From JAMIFN01 sp964544605 (GTDB lineage Bacteria > Pseudomonadota > Gammaproteobacteria > Burkholderiales > Burkholderiaceae_C), in NCBI GenBank assembly GCA_964544605.1, contig CAZJBX010000007.1:16919-80918 (forward strand): a DNA stretch of 64,000 bases. The letters are read 5' to 3'. The position numbers and the translations under genes were made by a program. The notes below the pieces were generated by a model. It was not told where the DNA came from. It ran no database searches and saw only the letters and a list, made by a program, of their open reading frames with translations. Shown here in pieces: positions 53,894-61,891 of the stretch. Position 1 is the first letter of the stretch, and each line of letters opens with the position of its first letter.

Positions 53894-55120
53894 TTAATTC
53901 GTCTCAGCATCCATCAGGCTGGCAATGGTGCCCATGTCTTTATCGCCACGGCCTGAAAGGTTGATGAGCACGGCTTGTTCGGCTTTCATGGTTTTGGCCA
54001 GCTTCATGCCATAGGCCAAGGCATGGGAGGATTCCAGCGCGGGAATGATGCCTTCTGTGCGGCACAAATAGTGGAAGGCGGCCAAGGCTTCATCGTCATC
54101 AATGACGACATATTCTGCCAAACCTTGGTCGTGTAGCCAAGCGTGCTCAGGGCCGACGCCAGGGTAATCTAGGCCCGCGCTGACGGAGTGCGTGGGGATG
54201 ATTTGGCCGTTTTCGTCTTGTAACAAATAGGTGCGGTTGCCATGCAGCACACCGGGGCTGCCTTGGGTGATGCTGGCTGCGTGCTGGCCGCTGGCAATGC
54301 CGTGGCCGCCCGCTTCTACGCCATAGAGCTTGACTTGCGGCAGCGCCAAATAAGGGTGAAAGATGCCAATGGCATTGCTGCCGCCGCCGACACAGGCGAC
54401 GACGGCATCAGGCTGGCCGTTTTGGCCGATGTTTTGCCCCAAGTGCTCGGGCATTTGCGTGATGCATTCACGGCCAATGACGGATTGGAAGTCGCGCACC
54501 ATCATGGGGTAGGGGTGGGGGCCAGCCACGGTGCCAATGATGTAGAAGGTGTTGTCCACATTCGCCACCCAGTCGCGCATGGCGTCATTCAGTGCGTCTT
54601 TCAGGGTTTTGCTGCCAGATTCAACAGGCACCACCGTGGCGCCCAGCAGTTGCATACGCAGCACATTGGGCGCTTGGCGGGCCACATCGACGCTGCCCAT
54701 ATACACCACGCATTCCATGCCATAGCGGGCGCAAACCGTGGCCGTGGCCACGCCGTGTTGCCCAGCGCCAGTCTCGGCAATGATGCGTTTTTTGCCCAAG
54801 CGCTTGGCCAGCAGGGCTTGGCCCACAGTGTTATTGACTTTGTGGGCGCCAGTGTGGTTGAGGTCTTCGCGTTTGAGGTAGATTTGCGCGCCGCCAAGGT
54901 CTTGGCTCATGCGCTTGGCGTGGTAAACGGGCGAGGGGCGGCCGACAAAATGCTTCAGCTCGTTTTCAAATTCGGCAATGAACTCGGGGTCGTTTTGGTA
55001 ATGGGCATAAGCCTCGCGCAGCTCAGCCAAGGCATGGGTCAAAGTTTCGCTGGCAAAGCTGCCGCCATAGGGGCCGAAGTGGCCTTGGGCATCGGGGTAG
55101 TTGTAGGTGCTGCTGCTCAT
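53894..55120 (-). CDS. trpB: Tryptophan synthase beta chain
   Basis: A PLP enzyme condensing indole and serine to tryptophan. The 408 residues have the N-terminal YPDAQGHFGPYGGSFASETL, the PLP lysine in LNHTGAHKVNN (Lys94), ETGAGQHGVATATV, VGGGSNAIGIFHPY and the C-terminal SGRGDKDMGTI. This is the TrpB1 type that normally works with TrpA. Neither trpA nor trpF is adjacent, unlike the usual trpFBA order of this lineage. Confidence 0.95.
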   Translation of the reverse strand: MSSSTYNYPDAQGHFGPYGGSFASETLTHALAELREAYAHYQNDPEFIAEFENELKHFVGRPSPVYHAKRMSQDLGGAQIYLKREDLNHTGAHKVNNTVGQALLAKRLGKKRIIAETGAGQHGVATATVCARYGMECVVYMGSVDVARQAPNVLRMQLLGATVVPVESGSKTLKDALNDAMRDWVANVDNTFYIIGTVAGPHPYPMMVRDFQSVIGRECITQMPEHLGQNIGQNGQPDAVVACVGGGSNAIGIFHPYLALPQVKLYGVEAGGHGIASGQHAASITQGSPGVLHGNRTYLLQDENGQIIPTHSVSAGLDYPGVGPEHAWLHDQGLAEYVVIDDDEALAAFHYLCRTEGIIPALESSHALAYGMKLAKTMKAEQAVLINLSGRGDKDMGTIASLMDAETN

Positions 55121-55430
55121 AAATCAGGGATCTTTCGTATCGGGGCAGGCACGCTAGCGGCATCGCCACGCGCCAAGGGCTGTATCTTAGCTTGTGCGCA
55201 AGCTGTGCTGGCTGAAAAATAAGCGAAACGCGGCGCAGCGGCATGGGATCTGGCACGAGTGGTATGCGCTAGCATGGCCAGACATGGGCGCAGCCGAGTT
55301 CAAGCCAGCTCAGCCAGGCTTTGGGCTTGGCTTTGGTCTGCTCTTATCGCATCTAAAACAATGACAATGTGCATTATGTTAAGTTGCGAGTGAATGTAAA
55401 AAAGCAGGCTGATGCCAAAGGCCCAAGCCA
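55121..55430. other. Gap between trpB and the SulP gene
   Basis: 310 bases. A possible sulP terminator on the minus strand (CTGATG/CATCAG at 55409-55434, followed by TTTTTT at 55398-55403) lies at the right end. The rest should hold the trpB promoter, but no convincing pair of boxes is seen. No coding signal or repeat. Confidence 0.45.
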
Positions 55431-57107
55431 TCAGTCTTCTTGCTGCGCCGTGCTCAGCCAAATTTGCGCCGCCTGGCGCGCACTGCCCATATCAGGCAGC
55501 ACAGCCTGCTGGCCCAAGCGCCGCAGCCAGCCGTTGCGTCTGGCCATGTCTAGGGGCTGGCCCTTCAAACCCACCACCCAAAGCTGCACCCCTTGCTCGC
55601 GGCAGCACTGCATCAGGCTTTGCATGGCTTCGGCCCCCGTGCTGTCCATATACAGCACACGGCTGAGATCCAGCAGCAGCACCCGCTGTGGCAGCGCATC
55701 TTCCAGCCCTTCCACCACCGCGCTGGCACCAAAAAACAAAGCCCCTGAAAATTGCCATGCCGCCACAGCGCCCGGCGCGACGGCCTCCAGCTCAGGCAAT
55801 GGCACTGGCTCAGCCCGCGTCAGGCTCGCCATGCGGTAAATAAAAATGCCACAGGCGGCCAAAATCCCCACCTGCACCGCCACCGTCAAATCAAACACCA
55901 CTGTCAGCGCAAACACCGCAAGCAGCGTGCCGCCGTAAGTAGCGCGGTAACGGCGCAAGCGCCTAAAGGCCCGCCACTCGCCCATATTCCAAGCCACATG
56001 CAGCAAAATGGCCGCCAAACACGCCAAAGGAATTGAGCTGGCCAAAGGTGCAGCCACCAAAATCACCAGCAGCAGCACAGCGGCGTGCACCATGCTGGCA
56101 ATCGGGCTGCTTGCGCCGCTTTTCACATTCGTCACCGTGCGCGCAATCGTGCCCGTAGCGGGCATACCGCCCAAAATCGGCGCGGCCACATTCGCAATGC
56201 CCTGCGCCATCAGCTCTTGGTTCGGATCGTGGCGATCCCGAATCATGCCGTCTGCCACGCGGGCACACAGCAAAGACTCAATCGCGCCGAGCAAAGCCAA
56301 GGTAATCGCTGGCATCAGCAAAGCCCGCGCCATGCCCCAATCCAGCGTCGGCCAAGCCAGTTCAGGCAAGCCCGACGGAATGCCGCCAAAGCGCGTGCCA
56401 ATCGTCTCCACAGGCAAATCAAACCACGCTGCCGCCGCACTCGCCAGCACCAAGGCCACCATCGCCCCCGGCACCACCGTCAGCTTGCCGCTAAAAGGCG
56501 AACGCGCCCCCAAGCCTGGCAAAGCATGCTGCCACAGCACAATCACCGCCAAGGAAGCCGCGCCCACGCCCAAAGCCCAATAATTGATACTGTGGGCATG
56601 GCTCAATAATGCCGCCAACATACCGAAAAAATCAGCCGGCATTTTCTCAATCTGCAAACCCAAAAAATCTTTAATCTGCGAGAAGCCGATAAGCACCGCA
56701 ATACCATTGGTAAAACCAATAATCACAGAAATCGGAATAAAACGCACCAGCGTGCCCAAACGCAGCACACCCATTAAAAACAAAAATACGCCTGACAGCA
56801 GCGTCGCGCCCACCAAACCGCCCACGCCGTGCTCCTGCACAATACCGTAAACGATGACGATAAACGCCCCCGCTGGCCCGCCCACCTGCACGCGGCTGCC
56901 GCCCAAAAGCGCAATCAAAAAACCCGCCACAATGGTGGTAAAAATACCCGCCTGCGGCGGCAGGCCCGAAGCAATCGCAAAAGCCATCGCCAACGGTAGC
57001 GCCACCACAGCCACCGTCAGGCCAGCAGCCACATCGCCTGCAAAACGGGCGCGGTTATAGCCCTGCATGGCATCCAAAATTCGGGGGCGAAAGGAGAATT
57101 TCATCAT
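55431..57107 (-). CDS. SulP-family anion transporter with STAS domain
   Basis: About 558 residues. The SLC26/SulP core has LTVAVVALPLAMAFAIASGL, GGSRVQVGGPAGAFIVIVYG, IGFTNGIAVLIGFSQIKDFL and PNQELMAQGIANVAAPILGG followed by MPATGTIARTVTNVKSG, with 10-14 helices. A C-terminal STAS domain follows (RVLLLDLSRVLYMDSTGAEA). The transported anion may be sulfate, bicarbonate or C4-dicarboxylate and cannot be decided. The start is at ATGATG, 57107 or 57104. The frame continues upstream through the tracrRNA gene, but that is not coding. Confidence 0.88.
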   Translation of the reverse strand: MMKFSFRPRILDAMQGYNRARFAGDVAAGLTVAVVALPLAMAFAIASGLPPQAGIFTTIVAGFLIALLGGSRVQVGGPAGAFIVIVYGIVQEHGVGGLVGATLLSGVFLFLMGVLRLGTLVRFIPISVIIGFTNGIAVLIGFSQIKDFLGLQIEKMPADFFGMLAALLSHAHSINYWALGVGAASLAVIVLWQHALPGLGARSPFSGKLTVVPGAMVALVLASAAAAWFDLPVETIGTRFGGIPSGLPELAWPTLDWGMARALLMPAITLALLGAIESLLCARVADGMIRDRHDPNQELMAQGIANVAAPILGGMPATGTIARTVTNVKSGASSPIASMVHAAVLLLVILVAAPLASSIPLACLAAILLHVAWNMGEWRAFRRLRRYRATYGGTLLAVFALTVVFDLTVAVQVGILAACGIFIYRMASLTRAEPVPLPELEAVAPGAVAAWQFSGALFFGASAVVEGLEDALPQRVLLLDLSRVLYMDSTGAEAMQSLMQCCREQGVQLWVVGLKGQPLDMARRNGWLRRLGQQAVLPDMGSARQAAQIWLSTAQQED

Positions 57108-57175
57108 TCCATTAGCATAGCCCATGCCCTGCCCTACTCTTGTGTTTTTTTTGGCGAATTGCGGCGGGTCCAGCG

Positions 57176-57272
57176 GCAGAAAAAGCGAAAGCCGCGACAT
57201 GCGCGGCTTTCCATTTTGTGCATCTTTCAGCTTGTTAGCGTACCAGAGCACATATCCCAATCGACTATGCCC
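57176..57272 (-). ncRNA. tracrRNA of the type II-C CRISPR locus
   Basis: On the minus strand a 21-base stretch (57243-57263, beginning CGATTGGGATATGTG) is perfectly complementary to the inner part of the CRISPR repeat read as crRNA. Past a short unmatched bulge, AAC (57233-57235 region) can pair with the repeat's 5' GTT. Downstream come AAGCTGAAAGATGC and a strong hairpin GAAAGCCGCG/CGCGGCTTTC (57187-57211) followed by CTTTTTC, a terminator. A TAGAAT -10 candidate is at 57276-57281. This matches the anti-repeat/nexus/terminal-hairpin plan of II-C tracrRNAs. The ends are estimates. Transcribed away from cas9. Confidence 0.85.
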
Positions 57273-57342
57273 AAGATTCTACACAAATTCCGCTAGACTG
57301 CGCGCAGAAGTAAAAAAATTTCACTTAAACGGAGACTCCACT

Positions 57343-60300
57343 ATGCAATACCGCCTCGCACTTGATGTTGGCATGACTTCCATTGGCTGGGCCATTTTGC
57401 GCCTTGGCAACGCCCAACCCGACCCAGCTTTGCCCAATTACAAACGCCAGCCTACAGCCATCGTCAAAGCGGGTGTGCGCATCTTCAACAGTGGGCGCTT
57501 CGCCGAGGATGGCCCTAAAAAAGGAGCCTCTCTTGCTGTTGCTAGACGAGAGGCGCGTTTACAGCGCCGCCGCCGCGCCCGCCTGCTCGGACGGAAAAAA
57601 AGCATGATGAGGAAGTTAGTGCTGTTTGGCTTCTTCCCACAAAATGAGACCGAGCGTAAGGCGCTGGAACTGCTCAACCCTTATGAACTGCGGGCCAAAG
57701 GTGTGCAAGCCGAACTCAGCCCAGCAGAATTTGCCCGCGCCCTCTTTCACCTCAATCAAAGACGCGGCTTTAAGAGCAACCGCAAAACTGATAAAAACAG
57801 TTCTGAAGACAGAGAAAGCAGCGCTTTGCTCAGTTCTGTTGGGGAGCTGAGAAGCACATTGATGGCGGAGCAAGAAAAGTTGCCTCAAGGTGAGATGATG
57901 ACTGTGGGGCGCTGGTTGTGGTCTCGCATGCAACAAGGCCATGCAGTGCGGTCTCGCCCACTTAAAAATAAAACTGGAGGAGTAGAAAGTTATCCTTTCT
58001 ACATAGATCGAGACATGGTCATACATGAGTTCGAGGAGCTGTGGCGCAGGCAGGCTGCCTACAAACCCGATCGTTTTACCTCTGAAATCTATCAAGAGCT
58101 AAAAGCAACTTTGAGCTACCAGCATCCCTTGCGTCCACCGATAGCTGGCCGCTGCACTTTCGAGCCAGAGCTTGAGCGTGCTCCATTGGCACTACCCTCA
58201 ACGCAGCGTTTCCGTATTTATCAAGAGCTTAATCATTTACGAATCCAAGATGAGCAACTGGAGAGTCGCTTCCTTAGCCTTAAAGAGCGCGACACTCTTG
58301 CTGCGGCACTGGAGCACAAGGAAACACTGAAATTTTCCGACATGCGAAAGCTGCTCAAGCTACATGCTGGTGAAATGCTCAACCTTGAGGACGAAGGCCG
58401 CAAAGCCCTAAACGGAAATAGCAGCAGCGTTCGGTTGGCCGATAAAAAGTGTCTTGGCCCAGTTTGGCATGATCTTGATCCTGCTGAACAAGATAAGGTT
58501 GTGGAGCTGTTGCTAAATGAGGAAGATCAATTGCAATTACTTGTTCAGCTACAAGATTTGCTCTCCATCGATGTTGAACTGGCTGAGAAAATTGGCAAAG
58601 TAAGCCTACTAACTGGCCACGGCAAGCTTAGTTCCGTGGCCATTGGCAAAATCCTGCCCTTCTTACAAGCCGAGGTCTGCACCTACGACAAAGCTGTGCA
58701 AGCTGCGGGCTATGCCAGCCACAGCAAACTCGGCTTTGGGTTTGACTTCAACGATAACGAGGTCGAGCAAATCATTGATGCCGAAACGGGCGAAATCACC
58801 CCCTTGTTCAAGCAACTGCCTTATTACGGCAAGCCCCTGCGCCGCCATGTGGCGTTTGAAAAAGACAATCCGAAAAACGACGAAGAACGCTACGGCAAAA
58901 TCGCCAACCCGACCGTCCACATTGGCCTCAACCAAATCCGCGTCGTCGTCAACGCCCTCATCCGCAAATATGGCAGCCCCACTGAGGTCGTAGTTGAGCT
59001 AGCACGGGATCTAAAGCAGAGCAAAGAGGAAAAGAGAAAAACCAGAAATCGCCAAAACAAGAATAGGAAACATAAGGATGAAATTCGTAGTGCAATAGCT
59101 GAAGTTTTAAGTTGCACTCCTGATAGCGTTAGTCGTACGGACATCCAAAAATGGATTTTGTGGGAGGAGCTGGCGAAAGATCCTCTTGATCGACATTGTC
59201 CCTATAGTGGCAAGCACATCAGCGCCCGCATGTTGCTCTCGCCTGAGGTGGAAGTTGAACACATCCTGCCCTTTTCTCAAACTCTGGACGATAGCCTTAA
59301 TAATCTCACAGTGGCTTTACGGCAGGCCAACCGCATCAAAGGCAATCGCACACCCTGGCAAGCCAAGGCCGATTTTGAGCGGCAAGGCTGGGCTTGGGAA
59401 GACATTGCAACCAGAGCCAAGCTCTTTCCAAATGGTGCCAAGCGCCAGCGTTTTGCGCCAGACGGCTACGAGCAGTGGCTGGACAAGCACTCCGACTTCC
59501 TCGCCCGCGCCCTCAATGACACGCGCTACCTTGCCCGCATGACCAAAGACTATCTGCAACTGGTCTGTCCCAATACCGTGCGCGTCATCCCTGGCCAGCT
59601 CACCGCCAGCCTTCGCTGGCAGTTTGGCCTGAACAAACTGCTGAGTGGCAACGAGGAAAAAAACCGCAACGACCACCGCCACCATGCGCTGGATGCTTGC
59701 GTGATTGGCATCACCGACCAGAGCATGCTGCAACGCTTTGCCCGTGCCAATGCCAGTACCCGCCAAAAAGAAAACTACCGCAAACTGGTGGAAAGCCTGC
59801 CCCTACCCTGGCCCACCTACCGCCAGCATGTGCAACGCGCCCTACAGCACATTTGGGTCAGCCATAGGCCAGACCACGGCCACCAAGGTGCCATGATGGA
59901 AGACACCAGCTACGGCATCCGCAAAGATGGCAGCATCAGGCAAAAACGCAAAGAAGATGGCAGCCCTGCAAGGCAGGTGAGCAACCTCATTCGTATTGCC
60001 GAGCCCAGCCAGCCCCAACGCCACGGCCTAGATGCACAAGGCCAGCCCCTGCCCTATAAAGGTTATGTGGGCGGCAGCAATTACTGTATTGAAATCACCG
60101 TAAATGACAAAGGCAAATGGCAAGGCGAGGTCATTACCCGCTTTCAAGCCTATCAGCTTGAGAAATTAGGCCGTTTGCATGAGTTGAACAACCCACACAC
60201 AGGCCAGAATGGTTTGCCCTTGGTTATGCGTTTGATTCCGGGTGACAGTGTGCAGATGACAGTTGATGACCAAAAGCTCATTTACCGCTATATCAGCTTA

Positions 60301-60492
60301 AATGCCAATAATGGGCAAATGGTTTTTGCCCCAGTCAATGAAGCCAATGTTGATAAAAGAAATAGTGACAAAGACGACCCATTTAAATATGTGACTAAAT
60401 TGGCTGGCTCTTTACAAAAAGCCCAAGGCCGCAAAGCCAGCATCAGTCCCATAGGCGAGCTGCGCATCCACCCCTTGCCCAAGGGCGCATAA
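57343..60492 (+). CDS. cas9: Type II-C CRISPR endonuclease Cas9
   Basis: A 1049-residue RNA-guided DNA endonuclease of the compact II-C size. RuvC-I LALDVGMTSIGWAIL carries Asp8. An arginine-rich bridge helix follows at about 66-88 (ARREARLQRRRRARL). The REC lobe runs to about 540, then RuvC-II EVVVELARDLKQS (Glu552). The HNH domain has VEVEHILPFSQTLDDSLNN with His640, and RuvC-III HHALDACVIGI has His780/781 and Asp784. The C-terminal PAM-interacting part ends KASISPIGELRIHPLP. The ATG at 57343 follows GGAG by 8 bases; the open frame from 57124 runs through the tracrRNA locus. In the HNH triad the residue before the catalytic His is Glu, not the usual Asp. Confidence 0.95.
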   Translation: MQYRLALDVGMTSIGWAILRLGNAQPDPALPNYKRQPTAIVKAGVRIFNSGRFAEDGPKKGASLAVARREARLQRRRRARLLGRKKSMMRKLVLFGFFPQNETERKALELLNPYELRAKGVQAELSPAEFARALFHLNQRRGFKSNRKTDKNSSEDRESSALLSSVGELRSTLMAEQEKLPQGEMMTVGRWLWSRMQQGHAVRSRPLKNKTGGVESYPFYIDRDMVIHEFEELWRRQAAYKPDRFTSEIYQELKATLSYQHPLRPPIAGRCTFEPELERAPLALPSTQRFRIYQELNHLRIQDEQLESRFLSLKERDTLAAALEHKETLKFSDMRKLLKLHAGEMLNLEDEGRKALNGNSSSVRLADKKCLGPVWHDLDPAEQDKVVELLLNEEDQLQLLVQLQDLLSIDVELAEKIGKVSLLTGHGKLSSVAIGKILPFLQAEVCTYDKAVQAAGYASHSKLGFGFDFNDNEVEQIIDAETGEITPLFKQLPYYGKPLRRHVAFEKDNPKNDEERYGKIANPTVHIGLNQIRVVVNALIRKYGSPTEVVVELARDLKQSKEEKRKTRNRQNKNRKHKDEIRSAIAEVLSCTPDSVSRTDIQKWILWEELAKDPLDRHCPYSGKHISARMLLSPEVEVEHILPFSQTLDDSLNNLTVALRQANRIKGNRTPWQAKADFERQGWAWEDIATRAKLFPNGAKRQRFAPDGYEQWLDKHSDFLARALNDTRYLARMTKDYLQLVCPNTVRVIPGQLTASLRWQFGLNKLLSGNEEKNRNDHRHHALDACVIGITDQSMLQRFARANASTRQKENYRKLVESLPLPWPTYRQHVQRALQHIWVSHRPDHGHQGAMMEDTSYGIRKDGSIRQKRKEDGSPARQVSNLIRIAEPSQPQRHGLDAQGQPLPYKGYVGGSNYCIEITVNDKGKWQGEVITRFQAYQLEKLGRLHELNNPHTGQNGLPLVMRLIPGDSVQMTVDDQKLIYRYISLNANNGQMVFAPVNEANVDKRNSDKDDPFKYVTKLAGSLQKAQGRKASISPIGELRIHPLPKGA

Positions 60493-60512
60493 GGCTGAAG
60501 GGACGCTAGGCC

Positions 60513-61484
60513 ATGCTGGGCCGCATTGTTGAAATCGCCCAAGACCAGCGCTACCTTTATGTGGAGCGCGGCTTTATGGTGGTGCAGGCCACAGCGGGCG
60601 AGCGCGAGGTACTGGGCCGTGTGCCGCTGGATGACATCCTCGCCCTCATCGTCCACGGCCACGGCTGCATCTACAGCAACAACCTGCTCGTCGCCCTGGC
60701 CCAACGCAATGCGCCTTTTGTGCTCTGCAATGCCCAACACCTGCCTGTCGGTATGCTGTTGCCCACCGATGCCAATGGCCTGCAAGCGCAGCGCATCGCC
60801 GCGCAAATCAAGGCCAGCTTGCCCTTGCAAAAGCGGCTTTGGGCCAGCTTGGTCAAGGCCAAAATTGCCCAGCAAGCGGCTACCTTGGCGGCCACAGGGG
60901 GCAATGCCCAGCCCCTGCTGGCCATGCTGCCCAAAGTCAAAAGCGGCGACCCCGCCAATATGGAGGCTCAAGCCGCCCGCTACTACTGGCAGCGTCTGCT
61001 GGGCACGGGCTTTCGGCGCGATCAAAACGCTGGCGGCATCAACGCTCTGCTTAACTACGGCTATACCATCGCCCGCAGTGCCGTCGCCCGTGCCACCTTG
61101 GCCGCTGGCCTGCACCCCAGCCTTGGCCTGCACCACAGCAACGCAGGCAACCCCATGCGCTTGGTCGATGATTTGATTGAGCCTTTTCGCCCCCTCGTGG
61201 ACTATGTGGTTTGGCAAATACTACAAACGCACCAAGCTGCGTTGGAGCCGAACATTGAACTCACGCCTGAACGCAAACGCCTGCTGGCGCTTTGGCTGAC
61301 TGCCGATATGCCCAGCCCGCAAGGGCGCAGCCCCGTGTCTGTGGCCATGCAAGGCTTAGCCACATCCTTGGCGCAAATCTATGTGGGTGAAAAAACCGAG
61401 CTGGACCTGCCGCCCAGCCTGGCCGGGCCTGACTTACAGGGGCTGATTGCCGCCAGCCCACCCCATGCACAAGGCAGAGCCTAG
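60513..61484 (+). CDS. cas1: CRISPR-associated endonuclease Cas1
   Basis: The integrase subunit of the spacer-acquisition complex, 323 residues, type II subfamily. An N-terminal beta domain (LGRIVEIAQDQRYLYVERG) precedes the helical catalytic domain. The metal ligands are Glu151 in NMEAQAARYYW, the His pair in LGLHHSNAGNPMRL (207/208), and Asp/Glu in LVDDLIEPFRP (about 219-223). A GAAGGGA ribosome site precedes the ATG. It starts 20 bases after cas9, in the same operon. Confidence 0.96.
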   Translation: MLGRIVEIAQDQRYLYVERGFMVVQATAGEREVLGRVPLDDILALIVHGHGCIYSNNLLVALAQRNAPFVLCNAQHLPVGMLLPTDANGLQAQRIAAQIKASLPLQKRLWASLVKAKIAQQAATLAATGGNAQPLLAMLPKVKSGDPANMEAQAARYYWQRLLGTGFRRDQNAGGINALLNYGYTIARSAVARATLAAGLHPSLGLHHSNAGNPMRLVDDLIEPFRPLVDYVVWQILQTHQAALEPNIELTPERKRLLALWLTADMPSPQGRSPVSVAMQGLATSLAQIYVGEKTELDLPPSLAGPDLQGLIAASPPHAQGRA

Positions 61485-61495
61485 GGGCTGCCGCC

Positions 61496-61822
61496 ATGCT
61501 ATCGGGCTATCGACTCATGTGGATGATTGTGATGTTTGACCTGCCCGTGGTGCGCAAGGCCGACCGCAAAGCGGCCGCCGAATTCAGAAAATACCTGCTC
61601 GACCAAGGCTTTGAGATGAGCCAATTCAGCGTCTATCTGCGCTTTTGCAGCAGCCCCGCCCAAGTGGACACCTATGTGAAAAAAATCCAAACACAACTGC
61701 CGCGCAGTGGCAAAGTCCACATCTTGCAAATGACAGACAAGCAATACGAGCGCGTCATCAGCTTCCACGGCCGCGCCCCGCAAGCGGGGAGAAAAGCGCC
61801 CGAACAGTTCGATTTGTTCTAG
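61496..61822 (+). CDS. cas2: CRISPR-associated protein Cas2
   Basis: A 108-residue ferredoxin-fold dimer that bridges two Cas1 dimers in spacer integration. The typical first strand is MWMIVMFDLPVVRKADRKAA with the conserved Asp, then FEMSQFSVYLRFC and GKVHILQMTDKQYERVISF. The ATG at 61496 is used; an internal ATG at 61517 is possible. It is the last cas gene. No csn2 or cas4 is present, which defines subtype II-C. Confidence 0.95.
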   Translation: MLSGYRLMWMIVMFDLPVVRKADRKAAAEFRKYLLDQGFEMSQFSVYLRFCSSPAQVDTYVKKIQTQLPRSGKVHILQMTDKQYERVISFHGRAPQAGRKAPEQFDLF

Positions 61823-61854
61823 GAAATGCAGCAATTTTGGGGGGCCAAAAACGC

Positions 61855-61880
61855 AAAAAGTCCTTGAAAATCAAGGACTT
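61855..61880 (-). terminator. Terminator at the cas-side end of the CRISPR array
   Basis: A 10-bp perfect stem AAGTCCTTGA/TCAAGGACTT with a three-base loop, followed on the minus strand by CTTTTTGCGTTTTT. It suits a transcript coming from the array, 12 bases past the last repeat. On the plus strand it has no good T-run. Confidence 0.8.
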
Positions 61881-61891
61881 AGCGCGTTGCC

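Noticed and set aside
57108..57260. Longer N-terminus for the SulP transporter (MGYVLWYANK...)
   Set aside because: It is translation of the tracrRNA anti-repeat and hairpin. The family start fits ATG at 57104/57107.
57124..57342. Longer N-terminus for Cas9
   Set aside because: It runs through the tracrRNA locus. Cas9 proteins begin a few residues before the RuvC-I Asp, and the ATG at 57343 has a ribosome site.
60493..61891. csn2 or cas4 gene marking subtype II-A or II-B
   Set aside because: Only cas1 and cas2 lie between cas9 and the array, with 11-20 base gaps; the subtype is therefore II-C.
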